Source: Syntrophomonadaceae bacterium
GTDB taxonomy: Bacteria; Bacillota; Syntrophomonadia; Syntrophomonadales; Syntrophothermaceae
DNA: 6,369 nucleotides
Direction: 5' to 3'
NCBI GenBank assembly: GCA_029907055.1
Contig: JARYMO010000088.1
Location: 1 to 6,369, forward strand
Part shown: positions 1 to 5,512 of the stretch, one piece after another
Numbering within the stretch: position 1 is the first letter of the stretch
Layout: every line of letters starts with the position of its first letter
Made by a program: the position numbers and the translations under genes
Notes under the pieces: model-generated
The model's database searches: none
Told to the model about the DNA's origin: nothing
What the model saw: only the letters and a program-made list of their open reading frames with translations

Positions 1-895
1 CGCAGCCATCCCGTCCACGAGTCATGTGGGCCAGGTTGATGGAGCCCAGGGTGCAGGACTCGTAGGGGAGCAGCGGTTGTTCGCCGCAGGGATTGGTGGC
101 GGTGATGGTCCCCAGGGCTGGGACTGGGTTGGCGCGGTTGATGGCGTCCAGGAACAGCAGGCCTGGGTCACCGCAGCGGTGCGCGCTGGCCGCCATCTCC
201 GCGAACAGCTCCGCCGCCTCAACCTCCCCGAACTGGCGGCCGCCGAAGACCAGGGGCCAGCGTTCACCCCGTTGCACGGCCAGCATGAAGCGATCGGTGA
301 CCGCCACAGACAGGTTGAAGTTGCGGAAGGTCGATTCCTGCAGCTTGGCGCCGATGAATTCCCGGATGTCGGGGTGGTCAACGCGCAGAATGCCCATGTT
401 GGCGCCCCGGCGTACCCCTCCCTGGCGGATTTCCTCGGTGGCGGCGTTGAACACGCGCATGAAACTCACCGGTCCCGACGCCAGCCCCCGCGTGTGGTGG
501 ACCGGCGTCCCCCGGGGACGCAGGGGGGAGAAATCAAAGCCTGTTCCGCCGCCGCTCTTGTGAATCAGCGCCGCGTTCTTCAAGGTCTCAAAGATGGCCG
601 CGATGTCGTCTTCCAGGGGCAGCACGAAGCACGCGGCCAGCTGCCCCAGCGGCCCCCCGCAGTTGATGAGCGTGGGGCTGTTAGGTAGGAAATCCAGCCG
701 GTCCAGCAGGTGGTAGAACTCCTCTTCCCAGCGGGCGACCTCCGCCGGCGCCGCTCCCCACGCCGCCTCGGCGCTGGCCACGCCACGTGCCACCCGCCGG
801 CACATCTCCTCCGGCGTTTCCACCACTGCCCCCTGCTCGTCGCGGCGCAGGTAGCGGGCGGCCAGGATCAGTCGCTGGCTCTCACTGGTCTTCAC
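1..895 (-). CDS. nrdJ: Adenosylcobalamin-dependent (class II) ribonucleotide reductase, N-terminal part
   Basis: Makes deoxyribonucleotides from ribonucleotides in the cytoplasm by a thiyl-radical mechanism started by coenzyme B12, without an oxygen-dependent subunit. Seen: about 298 codons, cut by the left edge. PNSPTLIN then LAACFVLP (residues 71-93) gives the N-terminal redox cysteine C89. KSGGGTGFDFSPLRPRG lies at 113-129. NPCGEQPLLPYESC (268-281) gives N268, radical-site C270, E272 and second redox cysteine C281; the 11-residue step from C270 to C281 matches my recollection of the Thermotoga enzyme. The start is GTG, the first possible start after an in-frame TGA three codons upstream, with GGGAG nine bases before it. 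No ATP-cone precedes the catalytic domain. It follows the Rrf2 gene by 19 bases, so the two are probably cotranscribed. The C-terminal half is outside the window. Class II rather than I or III is inferred from motif spacing. Confidence 0.93.
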   Translation of the reverse strand, partial: MKTSESQRLILAARYLRRDEQGAVVETPEEMCRRVARGVASAEAAWGAAPAEVARWEEEFYHLLDRLDFLPNSPTLINCGGPLGQLAACFVLPLEDDIAAIFETLKNAALIHKSGGGTGFDFSPLRPRGTPVHHTRGLASGPVSFMRVFNAATEEIRQGGVRRGANMGILRVDHPDIREFIGAKLQESTFRNFNLSVAVTDRFMLAVQRGERWPLVFGGRQFGEVEAAELFAEMAASAHRCGDPGLLFLDAINRANPVPALGTITATNPCGEQPLLPYESCTLGSINLAHMTRGRDGC

Positions 896-914
896 CCGTC
901 TTCACTCCCGCCTG

Positions 915-1475
915 TCACTCATTCGGCACGTCGACGTCTGCCAGTCTCGCCCCGGGCAGTCCATGGCCCGCCTTCCCCCCGCCCGGTACCTGGGGTCCCG
1001 CCGCGCCGGCAGGCTGCCCAGCGGGCACCTGCTCTGGCAGCGCGCGTTGCTGCAGGCCACCCCCCCCTGGCTGCTGCCCGCGCAGCATGTCCGCCAGGGT
1101 CTCCCGGCTCAGTTCCCGCACCATGGCCGCCTGCGCCCGGGCGATGATGCGGCGCACGGGACAGCTGGCCTGGTTGGGACAGTCATACCCTTCTGCCAGG
1201 CAAGGGTTCAGCGCCAGTGGCCCTTCCACGGCGGTGAGGACGTCCGCCAGCGTGACGCGATCGGCGGGCTGGGCCAGTCGCACCCCGCCCTGGGTCCCCC
1301 GCTGGGTGGCTACCAGCCCGGCGCGGGCCAGCAACTGGATGGTCTTCTTGAGGAACACCTCCGGGATGTCCTGCTTCTCGGAGATGACCTTGGCCGCGAC
1401 GAACGTGCCGGGCTCTGCCGCGGCCAGTTCCAGCAACGTGCGCACGGCGTATTCCGTCTGACGGGTTATCTGCAT
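915..1475 (-). CDS. Rrf2-family transcriptional regulator with three cysteines
   Basis: A winged-helix DNA-binding regulator of 186 residues. The N-terminus MQITRQTEYAVRTLLELA, the recognition region DIPEVFLKKTIQLLARAGLV (36-55) and GTQGGVRLA (60-68) are typical of the Rrf2/IscR/NsrR family. C92, C99 and C105 (spacing C-x6-C-x5-C) fall where IscR and NsrR bind an Fe-S cluster, so it may sense iron-sulfur status, redox state or nitric oxide (inference). The start is the ATG preceded by GAGGAG at eight bases; an upstream in-frame ATG at 1502 would add nine residues, but family proteins begin at MxIT/S. After about residue 133 the protein continues as a Gly/Pro/Gln-rich tail of about 50 residues with no recognisable domain, longer than usual for the family. 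It lies 19 bases ahead of nrdJ and probably controls its own operon. Confidence 0.92.
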   Translation of the reverse strand: MQITRQTEYAVRTLLELAAAEPGTFVAAKVISEKQDIPEVFLKKTIQLLARAGLVATQRGTQGGVRLAQPADRVTLADVLTAVEGPLALNPCLAEGYDCPNQASCPVRRIIARAQAAMVRELSRETLADMLRGQQPGGGGLQQRALPEQVPAGQPAGAAGPQVPGGGKAGHGLPGARLADVDVPNE

Positions 1476-1531
1476 GCTCGTGACTCCTCGTGGTGCGACC
1501 AACAGGCCGGTGTGGGGAGGTGCTGTCCTTC

Positions 1532-1560
1532 ATTGTACCCCGCTGCCGGCAGCCGGGCAA
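1532..1560 (-). promoter_or_regulatory. Promoter of the rrf2-nrdJ operon
   Basis: Read on the minus strand: TTGCCC (1560-1555), a 17-base spacer, then TACAAT (1537-1532). The -10 box differs from consensus at one base; the -35 keeps only the TTG core. The distance to the Rrf2 start (1475) leaves a leader of about 50 nt, too short for a B12 riboswitch. Confidence 0.7.
1542..1553. promoter_or_regulatory. Palindromic operator candidate inside the rrf2-nrdJ promoter
   Basis: GCTGCCGGCAGC is a perfect 12-bp palindrome lying wholly between the -35 and -10 boxes, where a bound repressor would block RNA polymerase. A partial second copy, GCCGGCAGC, lies at 1570-1578 just upstream of the -35. The neighbouring Rrf2 protein is the obvious candidate to bind, but most described Rrf2 sites are less GC-rich, so this assignment is inference. 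Confidence 0.4.
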
Positions 1561-1581
1561 ACGGCGCCCGCCGGCAGCGCG

Positions 1582-1626
1582 ACGGGGCCGGTTCGCGGCG
1601 GGCTGCCGCCCGCCCTCCGGCCCCGT
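1582..1626 (-). terminator. Strong GC hairpin after the M24 peptidase gene, candidate terminator
   Basis: The 10-bp perfect arms ACGGGGCCGG (1582-1591) and CCGGCCCCGT (1617-1626) enclose a second 7-bp perfect stem, GGCGGGC (1597-1603) with GCCCGCC (1608-1614), around a four-base loop. It begins about 20 bases past the peptidase stop codon and lies before the rrf2 promoter, where a terminator would sit. There is no U-run after it on the minus strand, so it is not a classical intrinsic terminator; it could act as an mRNA 3'-end stabiliser or a pause site. Confidence 0.45.
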
Positions 1627-1646
1627 TCAGCAGGCATGCGTGCGGT

Positions 1647-2840
1647 TCAGGCAGGCTCCACCTCGACCTCGTAGTCGCTGGTGGTCACTGCTTCTCCCCC
1701 CTCCTCGGTGACAATGAAGGTGTCCTCCACCCCCACCACTCCCAGCCCGGGGAAGGTGAACTTGGGCTCCATGGCCACCACCATCCCGGCCTGCAGCGGC
1801 ATGGTGTTGCCGCGGACGATGACCGGCAACTCGTCCAGTTCGAGGCCGATACCGTGTCCGCAGAAGGCGGCCCGGTCCTCGCCGTAGCCCATGAAGTGCT
1901 CCGCCAGGCCCCGCTCCGCGGCGGTGTCCAGCGCACGCTGGTACACCTCCCCCGCCAGCACGCCCGGTCTCAGCATCCCCGCCACCTGGCCCTGAATTTC
2001 AACCGCCACCCGGTAGGCGTGCTCCAGCGGCGGTGCCAGCGGTCCCAGCGCCATGGTGCGCGTCTGGTCCACGTGGTACCCGTTCATCCCGGCCACCAGG
2101 TCGAAGATGACCGGTTCATGACGCGCGATGACCCGCCGGCTGGAGCCCTGGGGAAAGGCCAGGCTGAGGCCCTGACCGCCGGTAGGGCTGTCCATGAAGC
2201 TGCCGACACCGGCTTCCGGCCCCGACACCAGGTGACCCCAGTACACCTCCTGGTTGAAGGCGCGCATGCGGACGTAGCCCTGGTGACCAGCTGCCCGCGC
2301 CGCAGCCTCCACCGCGGCGGCCAGTTCGATCTCGCTCACCCCTTCCCGCAGCGTGGCGCGGGCGACCCGGACCATGAAGTCAGAGAGGCGCCCCACCTCG
2401 CGGATGAGGGCTAGTTCATAGGGTGACTTGACCGCCCGCTGGGCCTGGATGATGGGCCAGACGTCCACGATGACAGCCGGCGCAAACACCTCCTGGTACC
2501 GGAAGTACTGGCGCACGGGCAGCACGTCGAGCTCCATCCCCAGGCGCCCGGGACGGGGAAGCCCCAGTTGGGGGAGCAGCGCCGGGATGTCCTTGGGGCC
2601 TTTCACCGCCACCACCCGCGGCAGTTCGCTTTCTGCCGCCGCGCGTTGCGGATTCTTGCGCACGAAAAAGGCCGGCTGTCCGTCCGCGGGCACGTAGAGA
2701 TACCCCTGCTGGACGGTTCCGGCGTAGTAGAACAGGTCTGCATTCTGTACGATGAGCGCCGCGTCGATACCTGCCTCCACCAGCCCACGCTGCAGGATCT
2801 CGGTGCGCCGCTCCAATTCGGCCCGCGGAGTCCGCTGCAT
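1647..2840 (-). CDS. M24-family metallopeptidase (Xaa-Pro dipeptidase/aminopeptidase P type)
   Basis: A cytoplasmic peptidase of 397 residues expected to cleave Xaa-Pro bonds at the peptide N-terminus. Residues 1-135 resemble the creatinase N-terminal domain (RRTEILQRGLVEAGIDAALI ... NADLFYYAGT). From about 140 the pita-bread catalytic domain carries all five dinuclear-metal ligands: D247 in FDLVAG, D258 in DQTRTM, H329 in GHGIGLELDE, E358 in MEPKF and E372 in VEDTF. The length is normal for PepQ or PepP. The start is ATG with AGGAGGAGG a few bases upstream. It follows the 65-residue protein gene by 53 bases on the same strand, so the two are probably cotranscribed. Substrate (dipeptide or longer peptide) cannot be told from the sequence, and some M24 proteins have diverged to other roles, so no symbol is given. 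Confidence 0.92.
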   Translation of the reverse strand: MQRTPRAELERRTEILQRGLVEAGIDAALIVQNADLFYYAGTVQQGYLYVPADGQPAFFVRKNPQRAAAESELPRVVAVKGPKDIPALLPQLGLPRPGRLGMELDVLPVRQYFRYQEVFAPAVIVDVWPIIQAQRAVKSPYELALIREVGRLSDFMVRVARATLREGVSEIELAAAVEAAARAAGHQGYVRMRAFNQEVYWGHLVSGPEAGVGSFMDSPTGGQGLSLAFPQGSSRRVIARHEPVIFDLVAGMNGYHVDQTRTMALGPLAPPLEHAYRVAVEIQGQVAGMLRPGVLAGEVYQRALDTAAERGLAEHFMGYGEDRAAFCGHGIGLELDELPVIVRGNTMPLQAGMVVAMEPKFTFPGLGVVGVEDTFIVTEEGGEAVTTSDYEVEVEPA

Positions 2841-2856
2841 ATATCCTCCTCCTTCC

Positions 2857-2872
2857 GCCCCGCCAGCGGGGC
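2857..2872 (-). other. Hairpin just upstream of the M24 peptidase ribosome binding site
   Basis: GCCCCG (2857-2862) and CGGGGC (2867-2872) form a perfect 6-bp stem with a four-base loop, in the 53-base gap before the peptidase and directly 5' of its AGGAGG ribosome binding site on the mRNA. It may keep the site accessible or mark an intercistronic processing point. There is no U-run, so it is unlikely to terminate. Confidence 0.35.
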
Positions 2873-2893
2873 CCCGGCGTTCTCCCCCGACGC

Positions 2894-3091
2894 CTACTTC
2901 TCTTTCTTTCTCACCGTCACCAGGATGCTGCGGCAGCAGTCGTCGTTCTTGATGATGAAACAGTCCGGCTTCTCCAGAAATTGGTAGCTCCCGCTGGCTT
3001 CGATCTCCAGGTCGTCGCGGGTCAGATTGCCATCGCGGGGGATGAACAACATGCGCCCGAGCGGCAGCGTGGTCTGTTTCACCAGTTCCAT
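2894..3091 (-). CDS. Small 65-residue protein of unknown function
   Basis: I do not recognise this protein. It begins MELVKQTTLPLGRMLFIPRDG and ends in a basic tail, TVRKKEK. In between it is mixed alpha/beta in character, with alternating charged and hydrophobic residues (DDLEIEASGSYQFLEKPDCFIIKNDDCC), three cysteines (one single, one CC pair) and no signal peptide or membrane segment. The ATG is preceded by GAGGAGGGAG at a good distance. Codons use G or C at most third positions, as in the neighbouring genes, supporting real coding. The frame stays open upstream to 3214, but that extension has no comparable ribosome binding site and reads as low-complexity sequence. It is the first gene of a probable operon with the M24 peptidase. 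No clear promoter is visible upstream. Confidence 0.7.
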   Translation of the reverse strand: MELVKQTTLPLGRMLFIPRDGNLTRDDLEIEASGSYQFLEKPDCFIIKNDDCCRSILVTVRKKEK

Positions 3092-3187
3092 TGCCACTCC
3101 CTCCTCTCGAGAAAAATGGTCTCGGGCATTACTTCTCCGTCGGGGCGCAATTTCCTTTCCGCCACCCCCGGCGGCAGTACCCGGCGA

Positions 3188-3215
3188 TTGACGGGGGATG
3201 CTCCCGGGGTACACT
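3188..3215 (+). promoter_or_regulatory. Promoter of the guanylate-kinase-like gene
   Basis: TTGACG (3188-3193), a 16-base spacer, then TACACT (3210-3215). The -35 matches 5 of 6 consensus bases and the -10 matches 4 of 6. The start codon follows at 3244, with AGGAGG at 3231-3236. It lies in the divergent gap between this gene and the minus-strand 65-residue gene. Confidence 0.6.
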
Positions 3216-3243
3216 GTAAAGTAGGCAGAAAGGAGGGCTGCAC

Positions 3244-3999
3244 ATGTGCGCAGCGCAGCAGGGGATGGTCATCCTGGGAGGACCGTCCTGCGTGGGCAAG
3301 GGCCCCCTGTACGAGGCCCTGTGCCGTTTTTACCCCCAGCTGGCCCAGCGCCTGCAGAAACTGGTGCTCTTCAACAGCCGGCCCCCCCGGCCGGGCGAGG
3401 TAGACGGGGTGGACTACCATTTCCGCTCCCGGGAGGACATCGAGGCCCTGCGCGGGCGCCCGGGGTACGTGGTCCTGGAGGTGAGGGGCGACGTGCAGGC
3501 GCTGGACCTGGAACAGGTGCGCCAGGTGCTGCAACAGGGCCGCAGCCCTTTCTTCGAGGGCAACCCCTTCGTGCCGGTGCAGCTGTGGCAGCATCCGGAA
3601 ACCCGGGACCTGCCGCGGGTCAGCGTCTTCCTCTCCCCGCTTTCCCGCGAGGAGATCCTGGAGCTGACCGCACCCGAGCGGAGGGTCAACCTGCAGGACT
3701 TCGTCGCCGAGGTCATGCGCCGGAAGCTGTTGCGGCGGACGCAACGCCAGAAAGGTCTGCTCTCCCTCAAGGAGCTCTCCGACATAGAAACCCGGGCCCA
3801 GAGCGCCTACCGGGAGATGCAGCTGGCCTGGCAGTTTGACTACGTCATCCCCAACCATGATGGCGAGGACAGCGAGAACTGGCAACAGTTCTACTACCCG
3901 CTGGGGGATGCCCGCCGTGCCCTGGCCACCTTCGCCGCCATCCTGAGCGGCGAACCCGCTCCGGGTGCCGAGCAGTGGGAAGCGCACCTGCTCCCCTGA
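3244..3999 (+). CDS. Guanylate-kinase-like P-loop protein, divergent
   Basis: A cytoplasmic protein of 251 residues (true guanylate kinases are about 190-210). The P-loop GGPSCVGKGPL lies at 12-22. NSRPPRPGEVDGVDYHF (44-60) closely matches the GMP-binding segment of guanylate kinase and keeps both arginines, the glutamate and the tyrosine. The C-terminal ELSDIETRAQSAYREM ... FDYVIPN (178-204) matches the family's end of the lid and final strand. Differences: Pro21 where GKGT or GKST enzymes have Thr/Ser; the YGT motif region is replaced by VRGDVQALDL (80-89); and the middle (101-150, FFEGNPFVPVQLW onward) does not look like the usual segment. A kinase of a nucleotide or another phosphorylated substrate is likely, but GMP as substrate is unproven. 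It is monocistronic and convergent with coaE, not next to rpoZ where gmk often lies. The start has a strong ribosome binding site. Confidence 0.85.
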   Translation: MCAAQQGMVILGGPSCVGKGPLYEALCRFYPQLAQRLQKLVLFNSRPPRPGEVDGVDYHFRSREDIEALRGRPGYVVLEVRGDVQALDLEQVRQVLQQGRSPFFEGNPFVPVQLWQHPETRDLPRVSVFLSPLSREEILELTAPERRVNLQDFVAEVMRRKLLRRTQRQKGLLSLKELSDIETRAQSAYREMQLAWQFDYVIPNHDGEDSENWQQFYYPLGDARRALATFAAILSGEPAPGAEQWEAHLLP

Positions 4000-4000
4000 T

Positions 4001-4636
4001 TCACGGGGTGTCTGCCCGCGGCACGGGCGTCTCCTGCGGCAGGCGGCGCAGGAACTCTTCCCAGGCCGCCTGCACCTGCCTCTCGGTGTCGTGCGGCTCA
4101 CCGCCATTGTCGATGACCACGGCCGCCCTGGCCGCCTTTTCCTTCAGGCTCGCTTGCGCCCGCATCCGGGCCAGCGCTTGCTCCCGCGAAAGGCCGTCGC
4201 GGGCCATCAGGCGCTGCAGTTGCGTGTCGGGGTCCACGGAGACGACCCACACCTCGTCCACCAGGCCCTCCAGGCCGGCTTCCAGCAGCAGGGCCCCGGC
4301 ATACACCACCACCCGCGCTCCTTCCCGCCGCAGCCCGTCCAGTATCTCGCTCACCCGCTGGCGTAAGCGCGGGTGGGTAATGTCGTCCAGCACCTTTCGC
4401 GCCCGCGCATCCTCGAATACCAGCGTCGCCAGCCGCCGGCGGTTGATGCTCCCGTCCGGCCAGAGGATATCCGGGCCAAAGGCCGCCACCAGTTCAGCGT
4501 GGGCCGGCGTTCCCGGCTTGACTACCTCACGGGCGACCTGGTCGCCGTCTACCACCACGGCGCCGCGCCGGGCGAGCATCTGTGCTACTGTGCTCTTGCC
4601 GGAAGCGATGCCCCCGGTGAGCCCGATGACCCGCAT
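4001..4636 (-). CDS. coaE: Dephospho-CoA kinase
   Basis: Phosphorylates the 3'-hydroxyl of dephospho-CoA with ATP, the last step of coenzyme A synthesis, in the cytoplasm. At 211 residues it has the normal family length. MRVIGLTGGIASGKSTVA gives the P-loop (8-15). VVDGDQVAREVV (28-39) is the D-x-D substrate motif, ITHPRLRQRV (86-95) the conserved HP segment, and ARMRAQASLKEKAARAAVVIDNGG (156-179) the C-terminal signature. One departure: the usual DxPLLFE segment reads YAGALLLEAGL (112-122). The chosen ATG starts exactly at the family N-terminus and has AAAGGGG upstream; the frame is open further up, but that part looks non-coding. No promoter is visible just before it, so transcription probably comes from the structured-RNA promoter about 575 bases upstream. 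Its stop is one base from the stop of the convergent guanylate-kinase-like gene. Confidence 0.94.
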   Translation of the reverse strand: MRVIGLTGGIASGKSTVAQMLARRGAVVVDGDQVAREVVKPGTPAHAELVAAFGPDILWPDGSINRRRLATLVFEDARARKVLDDITHPRLRQRVSEILDGLRREGARVVVYAGALLLEAGLEGLVDEVWVVSVDPDTQLQRLMARDGLSREQALARMRAQASLKEKAARAAVVIDNGGEPHDTERQVQAAWEEFLRRLPQETPVPRADTP

Positions 4637-4716
4637 GCCGTGCCGCCCCTTTCGACTCGCTCGCGTCCCGGCCGCTGTGCGCACCGGGCACGAGCGTTCT
4701 CCTCTCACAGGCACGA

Positions 4717-4765
4717 CGGAAGGGTAGGTCTTACGGCTCCTCGACAGAACCTGCCTACCCTTCCG
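4717..4765 (-). other. Terminal hairpin of the structured RNA with a perfect 12-bp stem
   Basis: CGGAAGGGTAGG (4717-4728) and CCTACCCTTCCG (4754-4765) are exact inverted repeats. On the minus-strand RNA a second stem, GGUUC with GAGCC around a seven-base loop, stacks inside across a small internal loop. This is the longest perfect stem in the region and closes the hairpin-dense stretch, about 80 bases before the coaE start. No U-run follows, so it may be an RNA 3' domain or a processing site rather than an intrinsic terminator. Confidence 0.55.
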
Positions 4766-5211
4766 CTTGGGCCAGGGTGTACTGCAATCCAGTACGTCCC
4801 CCCCTCTGTGGTTTCCCTGAATTTCGGGTTCGCCGACGGTTCACCGGCGTTCCCTACTTGTCCGAATCCCCTTCCTTCCCGGCGGTTCGCCCCTGCGACC
4901 TATCCGCCTGGGACCTCCGGGTTTTCGCCTACGGTCCCGGTCACGATGGGTTCTCCTTCGCTCTCACGTCCGGAGAACTGGCTTCCCGTCCCTCGCCCGC
5001 TCACAGGTCGCCCTCCGTGCGGTACGGTTCCAGGTCGCCTGGCAGTCTGCCCGTGGTTTCCTGGCCTTTCGACCTGTCCACCACCCGGCATCCTGCCTTT
5101 GATCTCCTTCGGTGAAGGCGTCGAATCCCGCCATCTGGCCGGTGGCCTTGGCTATCGGACTCTTCAGGGGGTTCACCGGTACTCCAGTCTCACGACCGTT
5201 TCCCGGTGTAC
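4717..5211 (-). ncRNA. Candidate large structured non-coding RNA (about 490 nt), family unknown
   Basis: No frame on either strand reads like a protein, and the minus strand begins right after a near-consensus promoter. Helices in 5'-to-3' RNA order: 5203-5208 with 5174-5179, enclosing a 5-bp stem 5185-5198 capped by GUGA; 5149-5152 with 5130-5133, containing 5144-5147 with 5137-5140; 5114-5118 with 5106-5110; 5063-5074, capped by GAAA; 5030-5042; 5015-5027; 4972-4978 with 4950-4956 (7 bp); 4933-4938 with 4910-4915 (6 bp); 4904-4908 with 4881-4885, containing 4895-4898 with 4887-4890; 4845-4849 with 4831-4835; 4790-4795 with 4779-4784; and the terminal 12-bp hairpin. The two GNRA-capped stems contain G-U pairs possible only in minus-strand RNA. 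Linkers are rich in GAA and GAACC, as in group II intron-like RNAs, but no GUGYG start or domain V was found. It could be a free RNA or the coaE leader. The 3' end is uncertain. Confidence 0.6.
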
Positions 5212-5215
5212 TTTC

Positions 5216-5244
5216 ATTCTACCCGCGCCCCCCTTCCTCGTCAA
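5216..5244 (-). promoter_or_regulatory. Promoter of the structured RNA
   Basis: On the minus strand: TTGACG (5244-5239), a 17-base spacer, TAGAAT (5221-5216). Each box matches consensus at 5 of 6 positions with ideal spacing, making it the best promoter in the window. The expected start point (about 5209-5211) falls at the edge of the first RNA helix (5208), as for a free structured RNA whose fold begins at its first nucleotides. Confidence 0.75.
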
Positions 5245-5247
5245 TAC

Positions 5248-5267
5248 ATATTCAGAAATGTGAATAT
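5248..5267. promoter_or_regulatory. AT-rich inverted repeat upstream of the structured-RNA promoter
   Basis: ATATTCA (5248-5254), six bases, TGAATAT (5261-5267): perfect 7-bp arms. It lies just upstream of the -35 box of the minus-strand promoter, at roughly -37 to -57 relative to the expected start, where an activator or an UP-type element would act. Its AT-richness stands out in this GC-rich sequence. Confidence 0.4.
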
Positions 5268-5363
5268 TGTGACGAGCGCTTTCGCGCCGTGAAGTAGTTA
5301 TTGCGCTTTCTTTCACAACAGGTTTCAGCCGCGCCGAGAGACGCATAAAACGGCCCCCATTTT

Positions 5364-5382
5364 GCATAACTATGCCGATGCA
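5364..5382. promoter_or_regulatory. Overlapping small palindromes upstream of the sugar-kinase promoter
   Basis: GCATA (5364-5368) and TATGC (5371-5375) form a 12-bp palindrome; TGCAT (5363-5367) also pairs with ATGCA (5378-5382). They lie about 50-65 bases before the kinase -10 box. They could be a binding site for a sugar-responsive regulator, but short palindromes like these can occur by chance. Apart from this site and the promoter at 5422, I see no gene or strong structure between 5268 and 5512. Confidence 0.2.
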
Positions 5383-5421
5383 GCCCGGGGTCGCCATGCG
5401 GCGGCGAGCGTCTGCGGGTAG

Positions 5422-5427
5422 TATAAT
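5422..5427 (+). promoter_or_regulatory. Consensus -10 box for the PfkB-family kinase gene
   Basis: TATAAT matches the consensus exactly, but the bases 16-19 positions upstream (around 5397-5405, all GC) show no -35 element and there is no TG extension. The promoter may depend on an activator. The leader is about 80 nt and ends in GAGGAGGGGGAGAG before the ATG at 5513. Confidence 0.5.
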
Positions 5428-5512
5428 GAGGGTAAGCACTGGCGGCGGGCCAAGGGCCGCTGGAGCATCGCTGGCGGGCGAACCCGGACCTGAGGAGGGG
5501 GAGAGTGCAGGC

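Noticed and set aside
26..688. Plus-strand open frame of 220 codons
   Set aside because: It is opposite nrdJ, whose catalytic motifs are clear; no protein-like features.
1476..1531. Adenosylcobalamin riboswitch controlling nrdJ
   Set aside because: The leader after the promoter is only about 50 nt and lacks a B12-box-like conserved core.
963..2414. Plus-strand open frame of 483 codons
   Set aside because: It lies opposite the Rrf2 and M24 peptidase genes, which have full family motifs; its sequence is Arg/His/Gly-rich with no recognisable domain. It is a GC-driven shadow.
4717..5211. Complete group II intron
   Set aside because: The linkers and GNRA stems look similar, but no GUGYG 5' end, no 34-nt domain V hairpin, no bulged-A domain VI and no reverse transcriptase are present. 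A partial or derived element is not excluded.
4373..5263. Plus-strand open frames (also 4777-5115) over the coaE start and the structured RNA
   Set aside because: Pro/Arg/Ser-rich translation with no family resemblance. They run across the reverse of coaE and the hairpin-rich region, as spurious frames opposite structural RNAs often do.
5289..5317. GTGAA ... TTCAC inverted repeat between the RNA promoter and the kinase
   Set aside because: Only five base pairs with a long spacer; expected by chance and not aligned with a promoter.
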